Source: Rhodoferax sp. (lineage in GTDB: Bacteria; Pseudomonadota; Gammaproteobacteria; Burkholderiales; Burkholderiaceae_C). Taken from it: a stretch of 64,000 nucleotides of DNA. Below are positions 40,119 to 48,859 of the stretch, piece after piece. The position numbers and the translations under genes are program-made. Where the stretch lies: contig NZ_JAAFHA010000001.1 of assembly GCF_010365055.1 (NCBI RefSeq), positions 1 through 64,000 on the forward strand. Reading direction: 5' to 3'. The stretch's first letter is position 1, and each line of letters opens with the position of its first letter. The notes under the pieces were generated by a model. That model was not told the origin of the DNA. It worked only from the letters and a program-made list of their open reading frames with translations, and ran no database searches.

Positions 40119-43100
40119 ATGAAAAGCTTGACCCTGTTTTTGAAGACCCCTACGAGGGTGGTCATCGCGGTCGGTTTGATCATACTGGTGGTGGAACTTT
40201 TGATCATGCTGCTGATCTCAGCCGTCACAGAGGGATCGTCTCTGAACGCATGGCATTTCGTCGATCCCATCCTGCTCACCGCGCTCGTTTCCCCCGCCCT
40301 CTATATCCTGATCTTCAGGCCGATGCGCAACCAGCAAGTCGAACTCGAACGGCAACTCGTCGAGTGGCGCCGCAATGAGCAACTGACTGCATTAATTGGA
40401 GCCATCCCTGATTCAGTTTTCCTAAAGGATGGCGAAGGGCGCTGGCTGGTAACGAATGAACCCGCCAAACAGCTTTTCCACTTGCACGACATTCCCTGGC
40501 AGGGTAAAAGCGACATGGAATTGGCGGATCTGCATCCGGCATTGCGCGCCGTGCACGAGGGATGCCTGGCGAGCGATGAGAAGGCCTGGCAGGCAGGCAA
40601 GCTGCTGGTAGGCGAAGAAATCGTGGCAGGGGAAGATGGTCGACGCGCGATCATAGAGATGCGCAAGGTACCGCTGTTCGGCAACGAGGGGCAGCGCAAG
40701 GGATTGGCAATCATCGGGCGCGACATCACCGCGCGCAAGCAGGCAGAGCAGACGCTCAGAGTAAGCGAAGAGCGCTTCAAAACCATGTTTGTGCAGGCGC
40801 CTTTGGGCATTGCCTTGATCGATTCGCTTGCAGGACATATCTACGAAGTCAATCCGCGCTTCGCTGAGATTGCCGGAAGGTCAATGGAAGAGTTGGCGGA
40901 TATTGATTGGTTACAAATCACACACCCCGATGATGTGCAGGCAGACCTGGAAAATATGGCTCTGTTGAATGCCGGAAAGATAAACCGATTCCAGATGGAA
41001 AAACGCTATCTTCACCCGGATGCCACGGTCGTTTGGATCAACATGACGATTGCAGCCTTGAAAGTCGGCGATAAGGCTCGCCCACACCATCTCTGCATGA
41101 TTCAAGACATCACCGAGCGCAAGCAGACCGAAGCCTTGCTCAAAGAGCAACAAACGCAGATCAAACTCGCCGCTCAGGTATTCGCGCAGGGCCGCGAAGG
41201 CATCACGATTTCCGATGCGCGGGGCAATATCGTCTTGGCAAACAAGTCCTTTGCCGCAATCAGCGGCTACACCGAGGCTGAGCTGCTCGGCAAGAACTCG
41301 CGCACCTTGTCTTCCACACGGCACAGCCCGGGGTTCTACCGTGCCATGTGGGATAGCATCAACACCAAAGACTACTGGGCCGGCGAAATATGGGATCGCC
41401 GCAAAGATGGCACTGAATACCCCGCGTGGCTGGCGATCTCCACCATGCGCGACGAGCAAGGGCAGATCACGCATTACCTCGGCAGCTTCAGTGACCTGAG
41501 CGATGCCAAGGTCGCAGAAAACCGCATCCAGTGGCTGTCTTATTTCGACGCCCTCACCGGCCTGCCCAACCGCGTTCTGCTGAAGGACCGTACCACGCAC
41601 TCCATCAATGTGGTGCAGCGCGCCAGCGCGCCCCTGACCATGATGTTGGTGGGTATTGACCACTTCAAGAGAGTCACCGACACCCTGGGACACCACATCG
41701 GCGACGAGCTGCTGGTGGAAGTAGCCAAACGGCTCGGTAACTCGGTACGCGCCCAGGACACCGTGGCCCGCTTGGGTGGAAATGAGTTTGTTCTGGTGCT
41801 ACCGGACACGCCAGCGGCAGGCGCCGCACACCTAGCCACCGAACTGCTGTGGACAATGGCCCAGCCCTACCAACTGGGAGGCCACGAGCTAACCCTGACC
41901 GCCTCCATCGGCATCGCCAGGTACCCCGACAACGGAAGCGACTTCGACGCGCTGCTCAAGGCCGTGGAACTTGCCCTGCACCGCGCCCAAGCCAATGGGC
42001 GCGACACCTTTGAGTTCTACAGCGACGACATGTACCAGCAGCTGCTCGCCCGCGATCACATGACCAAGGCCTTGCGCCATGCCGCCGCGCTCGACCAACT
42101 GCAACTGCTCTATCAGCCACTGGTAGACCTGCAGACCGGACAGATCAGCGGCCTGGAGGCGCTGCTGCGCTGGCACCACCCCGAGTTGGGTTCGGTCTCG
42201 CCTGTCCAGTTCATTCCACTGGCCGAGGAATCGGGCTTGATCAAGGGCATTGGCGAGTGGGTTTTACGGCGCGCCTGTAGCGACATTCGCGCTTGGCTGG
42301 ACAAGGGCATCAAGGTCCCGCCCGTAGCGGTCAACGTCTCGCCCCTGCAGTTTCGTGATCCCGATTTGATTGCCCAGGTGAAAAGTGCCATGTCCGAGTC
42401 GCAGGTCGATCCCCTGCTTATTTACCTCGAAGTGACCGAGGGTGCGCTGATGGATGATGTTCCTCGCAGCGAGGCCACGCTCAGGGAATTCAAGAGCTTG
42501 GGCGTGAAACTCTCGCTGGACGATTTTGGCACGGGTTACTCATCACTGAGCTACCTCAAGCGCTTCCCCTTTGACAAGGTCAAGATCGACCAGTCTTTTG
42601 TGCGCGACATCACCACCAACCAAAGCGACGCAGTGATCGCGAAGGTGATCATCTCCATGGCCCATGGTCTGGGCTTGAAGGTCATTGCCGAGGGCGTGGA
42701 AACCGAAGCCCAGTGCGAGATGCTGCGCACCCATGTCTGTGACGAAATTCAGGGTTATTTCTTCTCCAAGCCGATTTCCACCCAGGCTATCGAAGAGCTT
42801 TTCGCTGAAGGCCGACAATTACCGCCCCATCTGCTGCGCCTGCAAAAGCCGCAACGCACACTGCTGCTGGTGGACGACGAGCCCAACATCCTGGCCTCGC
42901 TCAAGCGCCTGTTCAGGCGCGATGGCCATGTCATTCTGACCGCCAACAGTGGCGCGCAGGGGCTGGAGTTGTTGTCCAAACAAAAGGTTGATCTGATCAT
43001 CTCGGACCAGCGCATGCCGGGCATGACCGGGGTGGAGTTCTTGCGCGCCGCCAAAGCGCTGTACCCTGACACGATTCGCATCGTGCTGTCAGGCTACACC

Positions 43101-43655
43101 GAGTTGCAGTCGGTGACGGATGCCATCAATGAAGGCGCCGTCTACCGCTTTTTGACCAAGCCGTGGGAGGATGAGCCGCTGCGCGAGCACATCAACAAGG
43201 CCTTTGAATACAAGGAGTTGCTGGAGGAAAACCGCCAGCTCGACATCAAGATTCGCACCACCAACCAGGAGTTGATTGCTGCCAATCGGCAACTCGGCGA
43301 CATCCTGCAAAACAAGCGCCACCAGATTGAACGCGACGAAACCAGCCTGGCGATTGCGCGTGAGGCCTTGCAGCACATGCCGCTGCCAGTGATTGGGGTG
43401 GACGACGAAGGCTTGATTGCATTTGTAAATGTTGCCGCCGAGCACCGGTTCGCAGACGCTGGCGCGTTGCTCGGCGTTGAACTTGCGCAAGCACTACCCA
43501 CCGTTGATGCAGCCATCGCCGCTACCGCTGAAGGCATGCCCTGCGAGCTGCTGATTGACGACACCCGCTACCTGGTCAAGTGGAACCCCATGGGCCTCCG
43601 CTCGCGCTCCAGGGGCAAAATAGTCACCTTGATTCATACCGGGCCTGTTGCATGA
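40119..43655 (+). CDS. Membrane PAS-PAS-PAS-GGDEF(degenerate)-EAL-REC-PAS signalling protein
   Basis: TM segments; PAS/PAC (ERFKTMFVQAPLGIALID...ITERKQTEALL); RLGGNEFVLVLP; LEALLRW...EVTEG...DDFGTGYSSLSYLKRF; TLLLVDDEPNILASLKRLF...ISDQRMPGM; C-terminal PAS-like MPLPVIGVDDEGLIAFVN. Confidence 0.9.
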   Translation: MKSLTLFLKTPTRVVIAVGLIILVVELLIMLLISAVTEGSSLNAWHFVDPILLTALVSPALYILIFRPMRNQQVELERQLVEWRRNEQLTALIGAIPDSVFLKDGEGRWLVTNEPAKQLFHLHDIPWQGKSDMELADLHPALRAVHEGCLASDEKAWQAGKLLVGEEIVAGEDGRRAIIEMRKVPLFGNEGQRKGLAIIGRDITARKQAEQTLRVSEERFKTMFVQAPLGIALIDSLAGHIYEVNPRFAEIAGRSMEELADIDWLQITHPDDVQADLENMALLNAGKINRFQMEKRYLHPDATVVWINMTIAALKVGDKARPHHLCMIQDITERKQTEALLKEQQTQIKLAAQVFAQGREGITISDARGNIVLANKSFAAISGYTEAELLGKNSRTLSSTRHSPGFYRAMWDSINTKDYWAGEIWDRRKDGTEYPAWLAISTMRDEQGQITHYLGSFSDLSDAKVAENRIQWLSYFDALTGLPNRVLLKDRTTHSINVVQRASAPLTMMLVGIDHFKRVTDTLGHHIGDELLVEVAKRLGNSVRAQDTVARLGGNEFVLVLPDTPAAGAAHLATELLWTMAQPYQLGGHELTLTASIGIARYPDNGSDFDALLKAVELALHRAQANGRDTFEFYSDDMYQQLLARDHMTKALRHAAALDQLQLLYQPLVDLQTGQISGLEALLRWHHPELGSVSPVQFIPLAEESGLIKGIGEWVLRRACSDIRAWLDKGIKVPPVAVNVSPLQFRDPDLIAQVKSAMSESQVDPLLIYLEVTEGALMDDVPRSEATLREFKSLGVKLSLDDFGTGYSSLSYLKRFPFDKVKIDQSFVRDITTNQSDAVIAKVIISMAHGLGLKVIAEGVETEAQCEMLRTHVCDEIQGYFFSKPISTQAIEELFAEGRQLPPHLLRLQKPQRTLLLVDDEPNILASLKRLFRRDGHVILTANSGAQGLELLSKQKVDLIISDQRMPGMTGVEFLRAAKALYPDTIRIVLSGYTELQSVTDAINEGAVYRFLTKPWEDEPLREHINKAFEYKELLEENRQLDIKIRTTNQELIAANRQLGDILQNKRHQIERDETSLAIAREALQHMPLPVIGVDDEGLIAFVNVAAEHRFADAGALLGVELAQALPTVDAAIAATAEGMPCELLIDDTRYLVKWNPMGLRSRSRGKIVTLIHTGPVA

Positions 43656-43771
43656 GCGATTTGCAGCGACAAGACCGGTTGAAACGATTATTTCGGCTGG
43701 CTGGCAACAACGCAGAGGGGCGCTACCTGCTTGCGCTCATGGCGCGCTACCGGGGGGTTGCCTTGCCATGA
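43652..43771 (+). CDS. 39-aa micro-ORF translationally coupled to both neighbours
   Basis: MSDLQRQDRLKRLFRLAGNNAEGRYLLALMARYRGVALP*. The start overlaps the upstream stop (ATGA 43652-43655) and its stop overlaps the downstream start (ATGA 43768-43771). Confidence 0.6.
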   Translation: MSDLQRQDRLKRLFRLAGNNAEGRYLLALMARYRGVALP

Positions 43772-44610
43772 ACCACATCGTGATGGACGACGTGCTGGGA
43801 AGAATCCACAACCTGCCATCGCTGCCGGTGGTGGTGATGGAGTTGTTGGCGAGCATGGGCCAGGACGACGCCAACATTGAGGCGCTGGCGGAAAAGATCG
43901 CAATGGATCAGGCGTTGACTGCCAAAATATTGCGCCTTGCGAATTCATCCTTTTATGGCATGACGCGCCAGGTCACCACCATCCAGGAGGCCATTGCCAT
44001 GCTGGGTTTCAGAACGGTACGCAGCCTGGCCACCACCTCCGCCCTGATTGGCAACTTCTCCGCCAACCCGGGCAACAGCTTCAATTTCGCCCCGTTCTGG
44101 CGTCACGCCATTGCGGTTGCCGTGTGCGCCCGGGAACTGGCTCCCCATCTCAATCTCAACCCGGACCAGGCCTACACCGCAGGCCTGCTGCACGACATTG
44201 GACGCTTGGTGTTGGTAACGCAGTTTCAACCGCAGTACCAGGCCACCATGAGGTACCGGGCTGAGCATGATTGCCATCTGCTGGATGCCGAACACGCCGT
44301 ACTGGGCCTTGACCACGCGCAGGTGGGCCACGCGCTGACGCAACACTGGAAATTCCCGCTGACCATGCAACAAGCGCTGGCCGAGCACCATGCGCCCAGC
44401 AGCCTTGGCATGCAAGCCCTCTCGCTGGTGGTGATGGCCGCTGACGCCATTGCCCATGCGCTGGACTTGTCGATGGACGCCGACGATCTGGTTGCACCTG
44501 TGCCGCTGGGTCTGTGGGAACAATTGGGTCTGGATGAAGCGACCCTGCTGCAGGTGTTTGCAAGCGTCGAGCAACAATTCAACGCCACCAGTCTGCTTTT
44601 AAACGGCTGA
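43768..44610 (+). CDS. HDOD domain protein
   Basis: LPSLPVVVMELLASMGQDDANIEALAEKIAMDQALTAKILRLANSSFYGMTRQVTTIQEAIAMLGFRTVRSLATT...AGLLHDIGRLVLV. Confidence 0.9.
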   Translation: MNHIVMDDVLGRIHNLPSLPVVVMELLASMGQDDANIEALAEKIAMDQALTAKILRLANSSFYGMTRQVTTIQEAIAMLGFRTVRSLATTSALIGNFSANPGNSFNFAPFWRHAIAVAVCARELAPHLNLNPDQAYTAGLLHDIGRLVLVTQFQPQYQATMRYRAEHDCHLLDAEHAVLGLDHAQVGHALTQHWKFPLTMQQALAEHHAPSSLGMQALSLVVMAADAIAHALDLSMDADDLVAPVPLGLWEQLGLDEATLLQVFASVEQQFNATSLLLNG

Positions 44611-44622
44611 GGACTCAAGCTG

Positions 44623-46092
44623 ATGAATAGTCCAATCCCAGCAAATGCGACGGCAGCAAAAGGCCTTGCCGACGTCGATCAAGCCATTTTTTTTAATGCC
44701 AGTCCGGTCCCGACCTTCGTGATCGACTCGAACCATGTAGTCACCCATTTCAATCACGCCTGCGCCATGACCCTGGGGGTCACCGCGGACCAAGTGGTAG
44801 GACGCAAAGGCATTGGTCGTGTTTTTCATGGGCATGACCGGCCCATGATGGCCGACCTGATCGTCGATGGCGTCATGCAAAAGGCCGTCGACGATCTGTA
44901 CCAGAGTACCTATCGCGGTTCACTGGCAGTCGTCGATGCCTACGAGGCCGAGGCCTTTTTTTCCAGCTTGAGCAGCACCGGGCGATGGTTGTTCTTCACC
45001 GCGGCGCCGATTCGAAACCAGCAGGGCGAACTGGTGGGCGCAATTGAAACCTTGCAAGACATTACCGAGCGAAAAGTGGCGGAAGCCGCGTTGATGAAGG
45101 CGCAGCTCGAAGTCGAACAGATGGTCGAGCAGCGCACCGCGCAGTTGGCGCAGGTTAATCGCACCCTGCGCGATGATGTCAAACGTCGCGAAACTGCAGA
45201 ACGCGGACTGCTGGACCGCAATGACGAACTCAACGCCCTCAATGTCAAGTTGTCAGCCGTCAAGGAACATCTGATTCAATCTGAAAAGCTGGCCTCCATT
45301 GGCCAACTGGCCGCTGGTATTGCGCGTGAAATCAATAACCCGATTGGCTACATTTTTTCCAACTTTGGCACGCTGGAGAACTACCTGACACAACTGTTCG
45401 CCATGCTGGACGCTTATGAAAAAGCAGAAGCTTCATGCCACACACCACAAACCCTGCAAGAGCTTCAGGCCAAGCGCGAAGAAATTGAACTGGCGTTTCT
45501 GAAAGAAGATATTCCGGTATTAATGCAGGAGTCCAAAGAAGGCATCGTGCGGGTGCGAAAAATCGTGCAGGACCTGAAAGATTTTTCGCACGTGGACAGC
45601 AACCCCGATTGGCAATTTTCCGACATGAACCAGGGTATTGACTCAACGCTCAATGTGATCAATAACGAGATCAAGTACAAGGCCGATTTGGTCAAAGACT
45701 ATGCCGACCTGCCCGAGGTGCAATGCATGCCCTCGCAGATCAACCAGGTGGTAATGAATCTGGTGCTTAATGCGGCGCAAGCCATGGGCACTGAGCGCGG
45801 CAAGATCACAGTGCGCACCGGTGTGGCCGATGACAAGGTCTGGCTGGAGGTGATTGATGACGGCAGTGGCATCCAGAAGGATGTTTTGCCGCGCATCTTT
45901 GACCCGTTCTACACCACCAAACCGGTCGGCAAAGGCACCGGCCTGGGGTTATCGTTGTCATATGGCGTTGTGCAAAAACATCATGGCAGCATCGAAGTTC
46001 AAACTGAAATGGGCAAAGGCAGCACCATTCGCGTCACGCTACCACTCAAGCAGCCCGCCACGCCAGCAGCCAATGGAGCCAACGCAACATGA
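44623..46092 (+). CDS. PAS-domain histidine kinase homologue lacking the phospho-acceptor His (AREINNP)
   Basis: PAS/PAC then EKLASIGQLAAGIAREINNPIGYIFSN; intact N (MNLVLNAAQAM), G1 (DDGSGI), F (FDPFYTTKP) and G2 (GKGTGLGLSLSYG) boxes. Confidence 0.9.
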   Translation: MNSPIPANATAAKGLADVDQAIFFNASPVPTFVIDSNHVVTHFNHACAMTLGVTADQVVGRKGIGRVFHGHDRPMMADLIVDGVMQKAVDDLYQSTYRGSLAVVDAYEAEAFFSSLSSTGRWLFFTAAPIRNQQGELVGAIETLQDITERKVAEAALMKAQLEVEQMVEQRTAQLAQVNRTLRDDVKRRETAERGLLDRNDELNALNVKLSAVKEHLIQSEKLASIGQLAAGIAREINNPIGYIFSNFGTLENYLTQLFAMLDAYEKAEASCHTPQTLQELQAKREEIELAFLKEDIPVLMQESKEGIVRVRKIVQDLKDFSHVDSNPDWQFSDMNQGIDSTLNVINNEIKYKADLVKDYADLPEVQCMPSQINQVVMNLVLNAAQAMGTERGKITVRTGVADDKVWLEVIDDGSGIQKDVLPRIFDPFYTTKPVGKGTGLGLSLSYGVVQKHHGSIEVQTEMGKGSTIRVTLPLKQPATPAANGANAT

Positions 46093-47438
46093 CGGACAAC
46101 AGCACCACGGCACCCGGCGCCCGTGCAGCGCTGCTGCCCACAATTTTGTGCGTCGACGATGAGCCCAACATTCTGTCGGCGCTCAAACGGCTGTTTCGTG
46201 GCAAAGGATGGCAGGTATTGTCCGCCGAAGGGGGCCAGGCCGCCCTGGCGCTGCTGGAGACGCAGACCGTTGACCTGGTCATCTCTGACATGCGCATGCC
46301 AGAGATGGATGGTGCCCAATTTTTGGCACGGGTGCGCGTACGCTGGCCCGACACGGTACGCCTGCTGCTGACTGGTCATTCCGACATCGACGCCATCATC
46401 GAGGCCATCAATCGGGGTGAGATTTACCGCTACATCACCAAACCGTGGGACGACAACGACATCGTACTGATCGTGCGCCAGGCGCTGGAACGTCAAGCAC
46501 TGGAGCACGAGAAGAAGCGCCTGGAAGCGCTGACCACCCGCCAGAACGAAGAACTCAAGACCATCAACGCGAGCCTGGAAGCCAAGGTTGAAGCGCGCAC
46601 CACTGAACTCAGGGTCGCCAACGAGTCACTGCAAAGCGCCAATGAAAGACTGAAAAGCAGTTTCGTCACGTCGATCAAAGTGTTCTCCACCTTGATGGAA
46701 ATGCGTGGCGGTAACCTGGCCGGGCACTCGCGTCGGGTGGCTGATCTGGCGCGGCGCATGGCCACCAAACTCCAACTCGATGGCAAGCTGGTGCAAGACA
46801 TTTTTGTCGCTGGCTTGCTGCACGAAATTGGAAAAGTGGGGTTTGCCGACGAACTGCTCAACACGCCGGTGGCAATGATGAAACCAGAACAGTTGGACGC
46901 CTACCGCAAGCACACGGTGCAAGCCGAGCAGTTGCTGCTGCCGCTGACCGAATTGCGCGCTGCCTCCGACATCATCACAGCACAGTTTGAACGCTTTGAT
47001 GGCACCGGCTTCCCGACCCGGCTCGTCGGGCCAAACATACCCATTGGAACCCGGATTTTGTCGCTGGCCAGTGACTACGACAACATGCAAATCGGCACGC
47101 TGACGCACAGCCGTCTGAAACCGGAAGAAGCCAAAATTCTGATTGTCCGTAGCAGCGGGCAGCGCTATGACCCGGAGGTGGTGAGCGCCTTCCTGGAAGT
47201 GCTCAGTGGCGTGTCACGGCAAGCCGCTGGCAAGGAAAACTTTGCTGAAATGATGGTCAAAGCGTGTAACCTGAAAGCAGGCATGGTGCTGGCACGCGAT
47301 CTCATCGCACCGAGCGGCTTGTTGATGTTGTCGGCAGAGCATGTGTTCGATCAACGCATGATCGGCAAGATCATCACTTTTGAAAAGTCAGGCGGCATGG
47401 AACTGACCGCCTACATTCGCGTGGACAGAGCATCCTGA
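46089..47438 (+). CDS. Response regulator with degenerate HD-GYP-like output domain
   Basis: TILCVDDEPNILSALKRLF...ISDMRMPEMDG...YRYITKPWDD, then GHSRRVADLARRMA...AGLLHEIGKVG...QFERFDGTGFP. Confidence 0.88.
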   Translation: MTDNSTTAPGARAALLPTILCVDDEPNILSALKRLFRGKGWQVLSAEGGQAALALLETQTVDLVISDMRMPEMDGAQFLARVRVRWPDTVRLLLTGHSDIDAIIEAINRGEIYRYITKPWDDNDIVLIVRQALERQALEHEKKRLEALTTRQNEELKTINASLEAKVEARTTELRVANESLQSANERLKSSFVTSIKVFSTLMEMRGGNLAGHSRRVADLARRMATKLQLDGKLVQDIFVAGLLHEIGKVGFADELLNTPVAMMKPEQLDAYRKHTVQAEQLLLPLTELRAASDIITAQFERFDGTGFPTRLVGPNIPIGTRILSLASDYDNMQIGTLTHSRLKPEEAKILIVRSSGQRYDPEVVSAFLEVLSGVSRQAAGKENFAEMMVKACNLKAGMVLARDLIAPSGLLMLSAEHVFDQRMIGKIITFEKSGGMELTAYIRVDRAS

Positions 47439-47557
47439 GCAGGAATTTTCTGAATGAACATCCGGTACACAAACAAGCGTCAGATTTTTGGACCAGCCCG
47501 TCAATGCCTGGTTTTTACCCGTGGCTTGGGTTGTGACAAAGCGATCAGGAGCCTGGT

Positions 47558-48859
47558 TTGAACGCCACGGCCAACCGCAATATCTCCGTGGACCAGCTTC
47601 GCGTGGGGCTGTACGTCCATCTCGACTTGAAGTGGTTTGAGCATCCGTTCGCGTTTAGCCATTTCAAGATCAAGTCCGAAGAACAAATCACGCTGATCCG
47701 CAGCCTGGGTCTGAAAACGGTGCGCTTTAGCTCGGAGCTGAGCGAGGGCAGTGCCCCTGCCCAGATGGTCGAGCCGCTCGCGCCCGACCTCAACGCCCCT
47801 GCGCTAACCCCCGCCAGCACTGCGCCAGAGCTATCCCCGATCATGCTGGCCAAGCGGGCCATGATGGCGCAGATGCGGCTGCGAAGGCAGGACACCGAGC
47901 GCATAGAAAAAGCTTTCATCGACACGGCCAGGACCATTCGCGACATCGAGAAGAACCTGTACAGCCGACCGCTTGAGGCCGCGCAGCAGGCCACCTTGCT
48001 CATCGGTCAGATGACCGATTCGATCCTCAGTGCTCCTGAACTCGCGATTCAGGTCATGGGCGACAAGTTGGGGGGCGACGAGCTGTACCTGCATTCGCTC
48101 AACGTCACCATGCTGTCGATCATGATGGCGCGCGATATCAAACTGCCGGTGGCGGTCGTGGGCGTGCTCGGCGTCGGGGCGCTGCTGCATGATATTGGGC
48201 GCAAAGAAGTGCCTGACAAGATTCTGCGAAAAACCGAAGCGCTGACGCAAGCCGAGCGTAGTTTCTATGAAATGCACTGCCAGTTTGGCGTGGAGATGGG
48301 TCAGCGCATGGGTCTGGCACCGGCGGCGCTGGCGACCATCCGGGAGCATCACGAGTTGTTTGACGGCGCCGGCTATCCGGCCAAACTCAAAGGCGAATCG
48401 ACCAGCTTGCTGTCGCGCATTGTGGTCATTGCCAATTACTACGATGAGTTGTGCAACCCGTCGGCCATCGCCGACGCGCTGACGCCGCATGAAGCACTGT
48501 CCCTCATGTTTGCCAAATTACGCAGCAAGTTCGACCCCAAGCTGCTGCAGGTTTTCATTCGCTGTCTGGGTGTGTATCCGCCAGGTACGATCGTGCAGCT
48601 GTCCAACGGCGCCATTGGCATGGTGGTAACCGTGAACACGGCACGCCCCATGAAGCCCACGCTGATGGTGTATGACGCCGAGGTAGCCAAGGATGACGCG
48701 ATTTTGCTTGACATGGAGCGTGAGACCGAGGTCAACATTGCGAAAGCCATCCGGCCGGCCCAAGTGCCGCAAGAGGTGTACAACTACTTGAGCCCGCGCA
48801 AACGGGTCAGCTACTACTTTGATGCATCGTCCACACGGCCACAGGCGGGCACGCCATGA
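47558..48859 (+). CDS. DUF3391 + HD-GYP domain protein (predicted c-di-GMP phosphodiesterase)
   Basis: ISVDQLRVGLYVHLDLKWFEHPFAFSHFKIKSEEQ...GALLHDIGRKEVPDKIL...REHHELFDGAGYPAKLKG; TTG start. Confidence 0.9.
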   Translation: MNATANRNISVDQLRVGLYVHLDLKWFEHPFAFSHFKIKSEEQITLIRSLGLKTVRFSSELSEGSAPAQMVEPLAPDLNAPALTPASTAPELSPIMLAKRAMMAQMRLRRQDTERIEKAFIDTARTIRDIEKNLYSRPLEAAQQATLLIGQMTDSILSAPELAIQVMGDKLGGDELYLHSLNVTMLSIMMARDIKLPVAVVGVLGVGALLHDIGRKEVPDKILRKTEALTQAERSFYEMHCQFGVEMGQRMGLAPAALATIREHHELFDGAGYPAKLKGESTSLLSRIVVIANYYDELCNPSAIADALTPHEALSLMFAKLRSKFDPKLLQVFIRCLGVYPPGTIVQLSNGAIGMVVTVNTARPMKPTLMVYDAEVAKDDAILLDMERETEVNIAKAIRPAQVPQEVYNYLSPRKRVSYYFDASSTRPQAGTP

